A stretch of DNA of 64,000 nt from Roseovarius arcticus (lineage in GTDB: Bacteria > Pseudomonadota > Alphaproteobacteria > Rhodobacterales > Rhodobacteraceae). Location of the stretch: the NCBI RefSeq assembly GCF_006125015.1, contig NZ_SZZN01000001.1, positions 186,001 to 250,000 of the forward strand, read 5' to 3'. Shown here piece after piece: positions 1 to 10,166 of the stretch (positions are counted from its first letter, which is position 1; every line of letters begins with the position of its first letter). Below the pieces are notes generated by a model. It saw only the letters and a list, made by a program, of their open reading frames with translations. It had not been told where the DNA came from and ran no database searches. The translations under genes and the position numbers were made by a program.

Positions 1-899
<899 letters not shown>

Positions 900-1089
900 T
901 TAAAAACGCAAGTGGGGCGACTCTTGGCCGCCACCATTCGCCCTTATAGAGACGCGCAGGGCGCGGTTAAAGGGCCTGTTTTGCGACTGTAAGCGCCAAG
1001 TTGCCGGTATTTTGCTGTGCCGGGCCGGGCTTGAGCGGGCGGGGCTGGCACGCTAGGGGACGCACCTGACCCTAATCGCGAGGTTTCGC

Positions 1090-1296
1090 ATGATCATTCT
1101 TGCCGGGCTGCTGATTGCCTTTGTTTTGTTGCTGATCTTCTCCAATGGCAAGACGCGCCGCTGCCGGTGGCGCGAGGATCGCACACGCGACGAGGGCGGC
1201 GCGCGGTATATGCGCTGTCTGGCGTGCGGTGCCGAGACCTTTACAAAGAACGGCAAACCGCCAAAGATTTGTCTGTCAGGCGCGCCAAAGGCGTGA
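1090..1296 (+). CDS. Small single-pass membrane protein with a zinc-ribbon-like CxxC
   Basis: A 68-residue protein. Residues 1-18 form a hydrophobic helix (MIILAGLLIAFVLLLIF), followed by a basic arginine-rich stretch, then MRCLACGAETFT and a later single Cys (PKICL). The CxxC resembles half of a zinc ribbon. GAGG lies just ahead of the ATG. It runs in the same direction as the DUF1989 gene 30 bases downstream and is divergent from mreB. I cannot assign a function; it may be a small conserved membrane protein of this lineage. That it is coding is supported by the start signal, the helix plus cysteine pattern and the good gene spacing. Confidence 0.65.
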   Translation: MIILAGLLIAFVLLLIFSNGKTRRCRWREDRTRDEGGARYMRCLACGAETFTKNGKPPKICLSGAPKA

Positions 1297-1326
1297 GGCG
1301 ATGGAAATATTCCTAAGGGGTAGAAA

Positions 1327-2193
1327 GTGACCGAACCAGACGATGCCGCCGCCCGCCGGGCCGTCGCCCCGGTAATCTGCTATCCGGTCGAGACGTTGCC
1401 GCAACCTGACATGGCGCTGTTTTCAGCGGCGCGGGAGGGCGCTGTCAAGGTTTCTGAGATTATGGTGCCACCGCGCGAGGCTGTTTGTTTTCATGCAGAG
1501 GCAGGCCAGTTTTTTCGCATATCATCGGTGGATGGCCCGCAGGTTGGCGATCTGAACCTGTGGAACGCCGCCGATCTGAGTGAGCGATTCTATTCCGGCA
1601 AGACGCGCGCCCTGCACGGCACGCACATAACGCGCGGCCAGCGGATGTGGTCGTGTCTGCCGCATTTGCGGCCCATGGCGACGATTACCAGCGACACATT
1701 GGAATGGTATGGCGTCGACGGGTTTGGCGGGTCCGTCCATGACGTGATCGGCACGCGCTGCGATCCATATACCGGTAATCTGCTGGCGGGCGGGCAGTAT
1801 CATCATTGCTGCCACTCCAATCTGATCCGCGCATTGGCGGATGAGACGGGTCTGCCGCTGGATGAGGCTGAGCGGCATGTCCATGATGTGCTGAACGTGT
1901 TTATGTGCACCGGGTTCACCCGCGATACTGGACAGTATTTTATGAAGGCCAGCCCAGTACGCCCCGGCGATCATCTTGAGTTTTTTGCCGAAATCGACCT
2001 GCTTGGTGCTCTGTCGGCGTGCCCCGGTGGCGATTGCTCGGTCCAGCATTCCAGCGATACTGCGACCTGCCATCCGCTGCTGGTCGAGGTATTTGCGCCC
2101 GCGCCCGGCGCGCTGAACGGCTGGAGCGTGCCGCCTCTGAATGGCTACGACCGCACGCATGGGCGCGGGACTGCCCCGGGGCGTGCAGGGTGA
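1327..2193 (+). CDS. DUF1989 (urea carboxylase-associated family) protein
   Basis: 288 residues from GTG 1327, preceded by AGGGG. The body matches the DUF1989 family, whose members often sit beside urea carboxylase or aminomethyltransferase genes and are thought to act on small nitrogenous compounds. Visible family features include the GDLNLWNAADLSERF block, the TRALHGTHITRG block and the histidine/cysteine-rich stretch YHHCCHSNL, which probably makes a metal site, followed by LNVFMCTGFTRDTGQY. The C-terminal part carries CPGGDC. No urea carboxylase gene is nearby, so the substrate is unknown. The family call is firm; the function is not. Confidence 0.85.
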   Translation: MTEPDDAAARRAVAPVICYPVETLPQPDMALFSAAREGAVKVSEIMVPPREAVCFHAEAGQFFRISSVDGPQVGDLNLWNAADLSERFYSGKTRALHGTHITRGQRMWSCLPHLRPMATITSDTLEWYGVDGFGGSVHDVIGTRCDPYTGNLLAGGQYHHCCHSNLIRALADETGLPLDEAERHVHDVLNVFMCTGFTRDTGQYFMKASPVRPGDHLEFFAEIDLLGALSACPGGDCSVQHSSDTATCHPLLVEVFAPAPGALNGWSVPPLNGYDRTHGRGTAPGRAG

Positions 2194-2392
2194 TCGGCTA
2201 CACGCCCGGATGCGATGTCGGGCCGCCGGAGGAGTGGCCGAAGACCTGACTAAGGTGTTTTTTGGACAGAAGTCTGGTGGGTATTGATGGGGATAGCCCA
2301 CGTGAGTGGGAAGGCCAGATTGCTAAAGAAGCGTTAGTTGTAACGCTCTGCGCCCCAAGTCAATTGTCTGCTGTGCGGGACTTTGTCGGCAT

Positions 2393-2878
2393 TCAGCCCA
2401 AATGCTTGTTGAAACGATGCGTGTCCACAACGCCCATGTTCGCCACTTTTTCTGGTAGCCACAGAGCATCCTGAAAGGTTTCGCTCAGAACCCAGCCGTT
2501 GCGTCGATAAAATCTTTCTGCTCGAGTGTTTCCTGCTGTGCTGTAGAGAAGGGCGTCGGTTACACCGCTATCTGCGATGTTTCGTTCGCCAAAAGCTAGA
2601 AGAGCGGCAGCAATCCCGGTGCCGCGGGCGCCCGAAGCAACGTATAGCTTTACAAGTTCGGCTTCGTTGGTCGCCACAAATCCGACAATAGATTTACCAG
2701 ACGTCGCGACAAAAAACTGGTCAGCCGAACCTTCTAGCCAGAGCCAGAAGTGTTCGATTTCGCGGAATTTCAAGAGTGGTTCAGGTACAAGGTGCGCGTG
2801 TGCATCATGCCAACCAGCATGCCATATTTTGATGATCGCTGAGTGATCTTCTGCACGCGCAGGTCTGATATTATCCAT
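2393..2878 (-). CDS. GNAT family N-acetyltransferase
   Basis: 161 residues, a normal single-domain GNAT. The acetyl-CoA pyrophosphate-binding motif A is visible as VASGARGTGIAAALL (about residues 80-94), after a strand ending in LVKLYV; the C-terminal part NTRAERFYRRNGWV is the typical motif B/C of the fold. It probably acetylates an amine on a small molecule or a protein, but the substrate cannot be inferred. It stands alone between the DUF1989 gene and ctaD, with its 3' end facing the DUF1989 gene. Confidence 0.85.
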   Translation of the reverse strand: MDNIRPARAEDHSAIIKIWHAGWHDAHAHLVPEPLLKFREIEHFWLWLEGSADQFFVATSGKSIVGFVATNEAELVKLYVASGARGTGIAAALLAFGERNIADSGVTDALLYSTAGNTRAERFYRRNGWVLSETFQDALWLPEKVANMGVVDTHRFNKHLG

Positions 2879-2951
2879 AAAGCGACATTTAGCTATTTGT
2901 CGGCTGCGAACTCAACAACCAAAAAAGATCTAAATCAGCGATTCAGCCACG

Positions 2952-2982
2952 AAAAAAGGCCCCGGATATGCTCCGGGGCCTT
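2952..2982 (-). terminator. Rho-independent terminator of ctaD
   Basis: An 11-bp perfect G+C-rich stem (arms 2956-2966 and 2972-2982) with a 5-base loop. Read on the minus strand it is followed by a run of six or more T (plus-strand A run 2952-2957). It lies 24 bases beyond the ctaD stop codon and ends that transcript. Confidence 0.92.
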
Positions 2983-3006
2983 CCATTATTCAGTTTTGCA
3001 GTGCGC

Positions 3007-4683
3007 TTAGTGCGCGTGGCTCTTGTCCCAGTCTTCGCGCTTGGGAAGCTGCTCGAACGTGTGCTCGGGCGGCGGGCTGGGCAAGGTCCATTCCAGCGTG
3101 TCGGCGTATTCGTTCCAAGGGTTCGCCTGCGGAGTTTTTGCGCCCCGGAAAAGCGACCAGATGATCACGCCAAAGAAGAACACGAAGCTGGCGAAGCTCA
3201 GGAAGGCGCCCATCGACGACCACCAGTTCCACGGCGCGAACGCCTCTGGATAGTCGATGTAACGGCGTGGCATACCTTGGCGGCCCAGAAAGTGCTGCGG
3301 GAAGAACGTGAGGTTTGCACCGATGAACATCGCGTAAAAGTGCAGCTTGCCTGCCCATTCGGGATACATGCGGCCCGTCATCTTGGGGAAGTAGAAGTAG
3401 ATCCCCGCAAAGATGGCAAACACGGCACCAAGGCTCATCACATAGTGGAAGTGTGCAACGACATAGTAAGTGTCGTGATACGCGCGGTCGATGCCCGCTT
3501 GCGCCAGCACAACGCCCGTCACGCCCCCAACGGTAAAGAGGAACAGGAACCCGAACGCCCATAGCATCGGCGTCTTGAACTCGATCGAGCCGCCCCACAT
3601 TGTCGCGATCCAGCTAAACACCTTCACCCCGGTCGGGACGGCGATCACCATCGTGGCCAGCATGAAATAGCTTTGCTGCGTCAGTGACATGCCCACCGTG
3701 TACATGTGGTGCGCCCATACGACAAAGCCCAGCGCGCCAATTGCAATCAACGCCCACACCATCGGCAGGTAGCCAAAAATCGGCTTGCGCGAGAACGTGG
3801 CAATGACGTGACTGATGATGCCAAAGCCGGGGAGGATGATAATGTACACCTCCGGATGGCCAAAGAACCACAGGATGTGCTGGTAGAGGATCGGATCACC
3901 GCCACCTGCCGGGTCAAAGAAGGTCGTCCCGAAGTTACGATCTGTCAGCAGCATTGTGATCGCGCCCGCCAGAACAGGCAGCGCCAGCAGAATCATCCAT
4001 GCGGTGACAAAGATCGACCATGCGAACAGTGGCACCTTGAACAGTGTCATGCCAGGCGCGCGCATGTTCAGGAATGTCGTGATCATGTTGATCGCGCCCA
4101 AGATTGAGCTGGCGCCCGACACGTGAACCGCAAAAATCGCAAGGTCCATCGAGATACCCGGAGCGCTGGTCGATAGCGGCGGATACAGAACCCAGCCAAC
4201 ACCAGCACCCAGTGCACCGTTGTTGCCGCCCGGCGACAACAGCGACGCGATACCCAGCGACGTACCAGCCACATATAGCCAGAACGAAAGGTTGTTCATC
4301 CGCGGAAACGCCATGTCTGGCGCGCCGATCTGCAGCGGCATCAAGTAGTTGCCAAAACCGCCAAAGAGGGCGGGAATCACAACAAAGAACATCATCAGGA
4401 CGCCGTGATAGGTAATCATCACGTTCCAAAGATGCCCGTCAGGTGTGCAGGGCGATGCGGCGTCCGCCAGAAAACGCGCCCCTTCAAGGCACATGTACTG
4501 AACACCCGGCTCCATAAGCTCAAGGCGCATGTAAACGGTGAATAGGACCGAGATCAGACCGACAAACGCCGACGTGATCAGATAAAGGATACCAATATCC
4601 TTATGGTTCGTGGACATGAACCACCGGGTAAAAAACCCTCGTTCGTCGTGGTGGTCGTGGCCATGAATGGCTGCATCTGCCAT
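3007..4683 (-). CDS. ctaD: Cytochrome c oxidase subunit I (aa3 type)
   Basis: 558-residue heme-copper oxidase core subunit that reduces O2 and pumps protons across the inner membrane. The chosen ATG (4681-4683, [17 protein letters not shown]) has an AGGAGG seven bases upstream; the frame stays open a further 47 codons, but that part has no family similarity. Visible motifs are [10 protein letters not shown] at the N-terminus, [17 protein letters not shown] (CuB histidine and tyrosine region) and [11 protein letters not shown] (heme ligands). No other cta genes are adjacent, so ctaD appears monocistronic with its own terminator, as is common in Rhodobacterales where ctaB/C/E lie elsewhere. Confidence 0.98.
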   Translation of the reverse strand: MADAAIHGHDHHDERGFFTRWFMSTNHKDIGILYLITSAFVGLISVLFTVYMRLELMEPGVQYMCLEGARFLADAASPCTPDGHLWNVMITYHGVLMMFFVVIPALFGGFGNYLMPLQIGAPDMAFPRMNNLSFWLYVAGTSLGIASLLSPGGNNGALGAGVGWVLYPPLSTSAPGISMDLAIFAVHVSGASSILGAINMITTFLNMRAPGMTLFKVPLFAWSIFVTAWMILLALPVLAGAITMLLTDRNFGTTFFDPAGGGDPILYQHILWFFGHPEVYIIILPGFGIISHVIATFSRKPIFGYLPMVWALIAIGALGFVVWAHHMYTVGMSLTQQSYFMLATMVIAVPTGVKVFSWIATMWGGSIEFKTPMLWAFGFLFLFTVGGVTGVVLAQAGIDRAYHDTYYVVAHFHYVMSLGAVFAIFAGIYFYFPKMTGRMYPEWAGKLHFYAMFIGANLTFFPQHFLGRQGMPRRYIDYPEAFAPWNWWSSMGAFLSFASFVFFFGVIIWSLFRGAKTPQANPWNEYADTLEWTLPSPPPEHTFEQLPKREDWDKSHAH

Positions 4684-5054
4684 TGGGCGCCTCCTGCTGG
4701 TATGTGTCCGGGCGCCAATTGCGGTAAATGCTGCGCACGCGGGTATCTGCCTACGAGGTTTTAGTGTGCCGGGCAGGTTCGGGCAACGCCCGAGTGGCGC
4801 ATGCGGCAAATAAAATTGTCGCACCCCCCCCTCTACTTGGGCTCCCTATCCGGCGCTACCGGGCCGATAGGCCATCGCCAGCGCCTCTGACGGGACTGCA
4901 CTCCTCCGTTCGCTGATCGCTATGTCGCAAAAATTGTAAAAAAGATGACTGGCGGCGGAACTAAATTGTCAGGATCCGTGTTGTGACCCCAAGCGACGCG
5001 ATAACCTGCGCTTTTGCAGGAACGTGTTGTTCGACAACTTTTTGGGAGGATACT
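4684..5054. other. Divergent intergenic region between ctaD and the HdeA-like gene
   Basis: A 371-base stretch with no credible gene. It must carry the promoters of both flanking divergent genes. The ctaD ribosome site (AGGAGG) is at 4691-4696 and a GGGAGGA site for the plus-strand gene is at about 5044-5050. A C-tract lies near 4825. I could not identify convincing -35/-10 boxes. Confidence 0.6.
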
Positions 5055-5456
5055 ATGACAAATTTCCGTAAACTGAGCACCGCAGCCGCAGCCCTGACAC
5101 TGGGCACACTTCTGTCGACCGGCGCATACGCCGACATGACATGCGGTGACTTCAACGCAATGGACGCCGACGGCCAAAAGTCAGCTATGATGGAAATGCA
5201 AGGCCCCGATGGCGGGCGCGAGCAGGCGCGTGACGAAGCAACCGGCGAAGACGGAACCGAAGAGGGTGCCAATGTCGCGATGTCCGATTCAGAAAACACC
5301 GAAATGAACAGCGATTCCGGCCAAGAAGGTCAGCAGGACATGGCTCGCGGTGACGACGAAGAGTACATGAACGCGATGATTGAGCACTGCAAAGGTGGCG
5401 ACGACCTGATGATGAAAGACGTTCGTCACCCTTCGGAAGAGAACAAAGTCGAATAA
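5055..5456 (+). CDS. HdeA/HdeB-like periplasmic protein with an acidic insert
   Basis: 133 residues from ATG 5055, with GGGAGGA six bases upstream. Residues 1-26 are a typical signal peptide ending in AYA. The mature protein has exactly two cysteines, in MTCGDFNAMDADGQ (C30) and MIEHCKGGDD near the end; this two-Cys layout is that of the HdeA acid-chaperone family, where the pair forms a disulfide. Between them lies a long, very acidic low-complexity stretch rich in Glu, Asp, Gly and Ser, which makes it longer than classical HdeA (about 110 residues). It is monocistronic with a strong terminator. Periplasmic stress protection is an inference from the family. Confidence 0.7.
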   Translation: MTNFRKLSTAAAALTLGTLLSTGAYADMTCGDFNAMDADGQKSAMMEMQGPDGGREQARDEATGEDGTEEGANVAMSDSENTEMNSDSGQEGQQDMARGDDEEYMNAMIEHCKGGDDLMMKDVRHPSEENKVE

Positions 5457-5528
5457 TAGAGATACCTTAGGCGCCAGTTTTCTACCCTACATGTGTTAAA
5501 GAGTTTTAGGCGTCACCAAGGTTAATGT

Positions 5529-5561
5529 GCCCGCGTCCCTTATTGGGGCGCGGGCGTTTTT
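5529..5561 (+). terminator. Rho-independent terminator of the HdeA-like gene
   Basis: An 11-bp G+C-rich stem (5529-5539 with 5545-5555, one G-U pair) with a 5-base loop, followed by TTTTT at 5557-5561. It lies about 70 bases past the stop codon, on the plus strand. Confidence 0.9.
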
Positions 5562-5602
5562 ATGTCTGTTCGTCCGAAGTTGGACCGTGCCTTTTTCTTA
5601 GG

Positions 5603-6253
5603 TCATTCTGAGAAGATATTATCAAAACGGCGCCGCAGCGCGACATCGACATCGTTCATCGTCACGGGTAGGCCCAGATCGACCAGGCTGGTTACGCCGT
5701 GCTGCGTTATGCCGCAGGGCACGATGCCGCTGAAATGCTCCAGATCCGGCTCGACGTTGATCGAAATTCCGTGAAAGCTGACCCATTTGCGCAGTCGCAC
5801 GCCGATGGCGGCGATCTTCTCTTCTGGTGGATCACCGGTTGGCGTAAGTGGTTTGTCGTCGCGCGTCACCCACACACCGACCCGCCCATTCCGCAACTTA
5901 CCCTTAACGTTGAATTCGTCCAGAACGGCGATCACCCAGTCCTCTAGCTGGCGCACAAAGGCACGTACGTCGCGTCCCCGCGCGCCCACATCCAGCATGA
6001 CATAAACAACGCGTTGGCCCGGGCCGTGATAGGTATATTGTCCGCCGCGCCGCGCCTCATGCACAGGAAAGCGGTGCGGATCGATAAGATCCTCGACCTT
6101 GGCCGAGGTGCCAGAAGTATAGAGCGGCGGATGCTCCAGCAGCCAAATCAGTTCAGGCGCGGTGCCTGCAACGATATCTGCCACACGCGCCTCCATCGCG
6201 GCGAGGGCCGTGTCGTAATCCGTCAGGCCGGGCGATATGATCCATTCTACCAT
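5603..6253 (-). CDS. lipB: Octanoyl-[acyl-carrier-protein]:protein N-octanoyltransferase
   Basis: LipB moves octanoate from acyl carrier protein to the lipoyl domains of 2-oxoacid dehydrogenases and GcvH, the first step of lipoate assembly. With the ATG at 6251-6253 ([14 protein letters not shown]) it has 216 residues, normal for the family. The conserved [13 protein letters not shown], the catalytic lysine in [15 protein letters not shown] and the catalytic cysteine in GIVPCGI are all present. A GTG at 6334 would add 27 residues with a somewhat better upstream purine run, so the start is not fully settled. The 3' end faces the HdeA-like gene. Confidence 0.94.
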   Translation of the reverse strand: MVEWIISPGLTDYDTALAAMEARVADIVAGTAPELIWLLEHPPLYTSGTSAKVEDLIDPHRFPVHEARRGGQYTYHGPGQRVVYVMLDVGARGRDVRAFVRQLEDWVIAVLDEFNVKGKLRNGRVGVWVTRDDKPLTPTGDPPEEKIAAIGVRLRKWVSFHGISINVEPDLEHFSGIVPCGITQHGVTSLVDLGLPVTMNDVDVALRRRFDNIFSE

Positions 6254-6378
6254 GGGCTGCGTGATACACTGGTGCTGCGTCCTAGAAAAGAAGGCATCAC
6301 CCGACTTTTCGCCGCGCCAGAATTTGGACTTCACAAACCTATCTCAAGGCGCTAAACGCGGCGTCATACCATGACAGT

Positions 6379-6464
6379 GCGGTCGTGGCGGAATGGTAGA
6401 CGCGCAGCGTTGAGGTCGCTGTGGGGTTAAACCCGTGGAGGTTCGAGTCCTCTCGACCGCACCA
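6379..6464 (+). tRNA. tRNA-Leu (anticodon GAG), CCA encoded
   Basis: An 86-base class II tRNA. The acceptor arms gcggtcg (6379-6385) and cgaccgc (6454-6460) pair over 7 bp, followed by discriminator A and CCA at 6462-6464. The anticodon arm is cagcg-ttgaggt-cgctg, with GAG at 6412-6414, reading CUC and CUU. There is a long variable arm (about 6422-6436), and the T arm is gaggttcgagtcctc. It is an intact gene on the plus strand. Confidence 0.96.
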
Positions 6465-6505
6465 ATTTTTCGTCAGCAGGCATATGAGTTTGAGACAGAA
6501 CCGGA

Positions 6506-7642
6506 TCAGGGCGCTGTCGGGTCGTTCTCGACGCCAACTTGCATCATCTGACGAATGAGCGCCGCGCGACTGGTGACCCCGACCTTTGCAAAGATGTGCA
6601 TCATGTGTGTGCGAACAGTCGCCAACGTGACGCCGACGCGAGAGGCGACTTCTGCGCGTGTGTCTCCGCGCATCAACTCAATCGTGACCGTCGCCTCCGC
6701 CGAGGTGAGTCCGAACTCATGCTGCAGAATTGCTCGGATTTCCCGATGCCGTTGCGCAGGATCGGCAAGCAAGAGCATTGCGACCGGAGCCGGATACTTT
6801 GCAAATTCCGGCCCAGCGCCCAAGCCGTCCTCCCGAAATGGTATGATCTCAATCAAGAGGCTGCTGCCGCCTTCCTTGCTGACATGCTGTATTCGCCCGC
6901 CTCTGACCTTGCTTGCGCCAGTCTCGCGGCAGGTCGAGATCAGATATTTAAGGCGCGCCGTTTCATGCTCGGTACTTAACGCTATGCAGCCGCGGTCGAT
7001 CCGAATGCTGCTACTTCTTGTGATTACGTCACGGGCCCGGTCGTCTACCAGAACGACTCCGGCCTCCACGTCCACCAGAAGCGCGCCGGAGGACGCTTTC
7101 GACCGTGCAAGCTCGCGCTGCAACTCGACCCTCCTGATAGCGCAGCGGATTTGAACGGATCGTACGAGATGCGGCAGGATTAGGCCGAAACTCTTTGCCA
7201 CGTCGGAATCTATGCAATCGTTGTTCCGAGATGGCTGCAGGCCGAAACTGACCAGCGCGCCCCGTTCGACAATCAGATTCGCGGCAAGGCGTTCGGTAGC
7301 CTGTCCTGAACTCCGCCAGAAATCATTGTAGAACTCAGAGGCCGCGAAATGCGCCCGGCCGGTGTTCTTGAGGCTTGTGATCGCCCCGACAGGAGACCGG
7401 AGTGACATGTCTAGCGTCACGTCCTTCTTCCACCAGTGTTTCTGGTAGCTCAAGATGACATCGGGGTCAGCGCGCGGAGCCACAACAGAGTTCATCCCGA
7501 GCGAGGGCGCGGCAAAGACCAGCCATGCGTTGTCCGCGTGGACGACGTCGGCAATGTCGTTAAGGAGGGCCTCCCAGCCTGCCCCTGTCGCAGCCGCATC
7601 GTAGATGTGGTCCACCACCCGCCAGGCGGAACTATTGTCCAT
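6506..7642 (-). CDS. LuxR-family helix-turn-helix transcriptional regulator
   Basis: 378 residues from ATG 7640-7642, with GGAGGGAGG upstream. The C-terminal 65 residues are a LuxR/FixJ-type HTH: LTSAEATVTIELMRG, then DTRAEVASRVGVTLATVRTH as the recognition region and KVGVTSRAALIRQMM. The N-terminal 300 residues start WRVVDHIYDAAATGAGWEALL, the pattern of the long LuxR regulators in alphaproteobacteria that have a poorly defined PAS/GAF-like sensor half. No phosphoacceptor receiver motif was seen. It is divergent from the secreted-protein gene 7809-9152, which is the obvious candidate target. It lies 41 bases behind tRNA-Leu. Confidence 0.85.
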   Translation of the reverse strand: MDNSSAWRVVDHIYDAAATGAGWEALLNDIADVVHADNAWLVFAAPSLGMNSVVAPRADPDVILSYQKHWWKKDVTLDMSLRSPVGAITSLKNTGRAHFAASEFYNDFWRSSGQATERLAANLIVERGALVSFGLQPSRNNDCIDSDVAKSFGLILPHLVRSVQIRCAIRRVELQRELARSKASSGALLVDVEAGVVLVDDRARDVITRSSSIRIDRGCIALSTEHETARLKYLISTCRETGASKVRGGRIQHVSKEGGSSLLIEIIPFREDGLGAGPEFAKYPAPVAMLLLADPAQRHREIRAILQHEFGLTSAEATVTIELMRGDTRAEVASRVGVTLATVRTHMMHIFAKVGVTSRAALIRQMMQVGVENDPTAP

Positions 7643-7808
7643 GGGAATCGCCTCCCTCCGGAGGCTCAGGATACCACGTTCGGAGCGATTCAGGCATCGG
7701 TTATCAGACGAACGTCTGACGCCGCGTGATGAGTGTGAGAGTACAATCAGTCAGTTGCACCGCCCTCGTGTTCCGACGGCAATCACACTACGATCGAGGA
7801 TAAGGGAA

Positions 7809-9152
7809 ATGAAACGCTACTTCCAAACCGCCCTGCTTATTGTCCTAGCAGCTTCCGCTTCTCAGGCGCAGAACAGGGCCCGTCAAACAAACGAACAGTA
7901 TCCTGACCGCGGAACCATTCGGCCAAATGAGTACGGGCTGGAGCGCCCTGCACGTTTTGACGGCGTGCCCATGACTGACGACCGGGCCGCCTCGATTGCC
8001 AGCGCTGCGGGAGTCGAGTTGATGGAGTGGCGCGGGTGCGCCGGAATTGACGATTGCTTGCTGATGTCCGTCATGGACGACGAGGAAGAGGAGTTCGTCT
8101 ACGTGATCAGTTCCGAAAATTGTGTGGAGATAGAGATCGACTTGGATGATCCCCGCGCCGGACCGATCACGCGCGACCCCTCTCGGCCGTTCAAGCATAG
8201 CGCGCGGAGAGGCAGTAAGGCGGCATCGGCGCGCACAGGATCCGTGGAGGGCAAGCCCGAAAACAGGACCAATCCGGTCGGACACACCAACAACGACTGT
8301 TTCGGTGGGGAGACGGCGGTGCTACGCGCGCGCATTTCCCGCAGTCTTTCGATCGACAACCTGAATCTGGCGTTTCATGGCGAAAATATCTGGGAGGTGC
8401 CAGATACGACCGGCATTTATGAACTGCTTTTTCCAGACGGGGACGGATGGAAGCCGCTGGCAACCGAGCGGTTCCTAGCTTTCCAGCAATGGACGCCGCC
8501 TGTCCCCGATGAGCACCGCGCCGGTGTCGATCAACAGGGCCACGCCTACGAGATCGTCGATCCGCAAGGTGTAGTTTTGGGTTCGGACGAGGAGTCATAC
8601 ATCGTCTACGAGGCGTCTGGCGACACGCAGACGAAAAAGGAAATGTGCCAAGGGGAGCAGGACCGTTTCGACAAAAGAACTGCGCCTCTCAGCGGATCGG
8701 CGGTCGATCTTGTCTGCGGCGCCACGCCAATGTTCGACAGAATCACTTTCAGTGCGGGCTTTGTCAGCGGGACCAAGGAAGTGCCATATTGCGATTTTTT
8801 TCACGATTTAGCGTCGGAATTGACCGGCTACTATAGCCAATCCGTCTATGACGATTGCATGGAAAATCCCGGCCGCTACGACCCTGATTATCCGCCGGAG
8901 CCGGGTCCCTATTCGCTGGCCGGCTATCTCGGCACCGCTCCCGTTGTCGCCCTGCAAATAATTCTTCCTCTGGCGTCTTGTCCAATTTCCCACACAAAGG
9001 TCATTGGATACCGAGTGGGTGGATTAGATTGCACGCAGACAACCAAGTATATCTGCGCCGAGCAGAACGATGTCTGCACCTGCGACACGCCTGCAACGGA
9101 TGAGGTCTGCACGGGTGGGGCAAGACCCGGTGAAAGCGACCCTCTGCCCTGA
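7809..9152 (+). CDS. Cysteine-rich secreted protein of unknown function
   Basis: 447 residues from ATG 7809 with AAGGGA upstream. Residues 1-20 are a clean signal peptide (MKRYFQTALLIVLAASASQA). The mature protein carries about 14 cysteines, several near the C-terminus (CAEQNDVCTCDTPATDEVC), plus acidic patches (DDEEEEF) and no evident membrane helix except a moderately hydrophobic stretch LGTAPVVALQIILPLASC. It is probably periplasmic or extracellular and disulfide-stabilised. I do not recognise the family. It is divergent from the LuxR-type gene with 166 bases between them and has no operon partner. Confidence 0.7.
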   Translation: MKRYFQTALLIVLAASASQAQNRARQTNEQYPDRGTIRPNEYGLERPARFDGVPMTDDRAASIASAAGVELMEWRGCAGIDDCLLMSVMDDEEEEFVYVISSENCVEIEIDLDDPRAGPITRDPSRPFKHSARRGSKAASARTGSVEGKPENRTNPVGHTNNDCFGGETAVLRARISRSLSIDNLNLAFHGENIWEVPDTTGIYELLFPDGDGWKPLATERFLAFQQWTPPVPDEHRAGVDQQGHAYEIVDPQGVVLGSDEESYIVYEASGDTQTKKEMCQGEQDRFDKRTAPLSGSAVDLVCGATPMFDRITFSAGFVSGTKEVPYCDFFHDLASELTGYYSQSVYDDCMENPGRYDPDYPPEPGPYSLAGYLGTAPVVALQIILPLASCPISHTKVIGYRVGGLDCTQTTKYICAEQNDVCTCDTPATDEVCTGGARPGESDPLP

Positions 9153-9355
9153 ATAGGGATTAAGCAACGCGCCCGAGAGCTGACGCATCTATTTTGAAAC
9201 CCGAGATGTAGGGCGCGCAGTCGGAATGACGGCTCTGTTAAGGATCAGGTAGCGGAGGTTCGAGGTGGGCTGGTTCCCTGCCTCTCACTGCTTGAGGTAC
9301 GCACCTTGATGTCTCGTGAAACCGCGCTTTTCGCAAGCCTCTCCCATGTGCGCGC

Positions 9356-10009
9356 TCAGTCGAAGTAGCGCACCAGCTGGGTCGCGGGGCGAAAAATCTC
9401 GATCAGTAGATCAATCACCTCGTCATCTAGCAATAACGCGTCAGGCACGTCCCTACAGCAACCAAGGCCGACCATTTTCAGGTAGGGCGCCGCAGAATTG
9501 CTACTGTCAAAGCCATCTGGCATAGCGCGCAACGTCTTTCGCGTGATCAATCCGTCGGGGAAAGTCTCGTTGAAGTCCGGGTCTGTGAGCAGGTCTTTCA
9601 GGCCCTCCGCATCATCGACAAGGCGCTGCCTCAACCGTGCCAGCGCCTCCTTGGACGGATGGAAAAGCGCCGCGCCTGCGTAGCAATTTCCCGGCTCAAT
9701 ATGAAGGTAGTATCCGAAATCCTCGGACGGATGACCGGCATTGGCAAAAACATCCACGTCAGCACGATAAAGATCACGGCCAACGCGATCACGCGGCTCT
9801 TGGAAAAACTTTGTGTAGCTTTGCTTTGGTTTGATCCCGGCCTCGGCCACGAATGGATCAAAGCGATCAGCATAGTCGTGCAGCGTCATTGCAATGCCGG
9901 TGAAATTACGCATGGCATCGTCGCGCGCGTCACGGTGCTCGTCCATCCACGCCTTGCGATTGTTCTTTGCGAGATCTGCAAGGAACGTGAATGTTTCCGG
10001 CTCTACCAT
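9356..10009 (-). CDS. DUF2461 (TIGR02453-type) protein
   Basis: 217 residues from ATG 10007-10009, with GGAG ten bases upstream. The family block FLADLAKNNRKAWMDEHR near the N-terminus, the DVFANAGHPSEDFGYYLHI block and LYRADVDV identify the widely distributed DUF2461 family, normally 210-230 residues. Its biochemical role is unknown. It is likely a cytoplasmic protein and it is monocistronic. Confidence 0.9.
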   Translation of the reverse strand: MVEPETFTFLADLAKNNRKAWMDEHRDARDDAMRNFTGIAMTLHDYADRFDPFVAEAGIKPKQSYTKFFQEPRDRVGRDLYRADVDVFANAGHPSEDFGYYLHIEPGNCYAGAALFHPSKEALARLRQRLVDDAEGLKDLLTDPDFNETFPDGLITRKTLRAMPDGFDSSNSAAPYLKMVGLGCCRDVPDALLLDDEVIDLLIEIFRPATQLVRYFD

Positions 10010-10166
10010 GGGCGCAACTCCTGCTTTGCACTTGCCGCAGGGCTGTCTGCGTATCCGTAGCACCCTCTTAGGGTTAATTCAGACCATCATCCATGCAAAA
10101 GCTGTATCGACGCGACGGGCCGAAAGGTGAAATCGCCATGCCGCCGATCCGTTTGGGCGGATTTAC

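Noticed and set aside
4684..4824. A 47-codon N-terminal extension of ctaD
   Set aside because: The extension is unlike any cytochrome oxidase, and a strong AGGAGG precedes the internal ATG at 4683.
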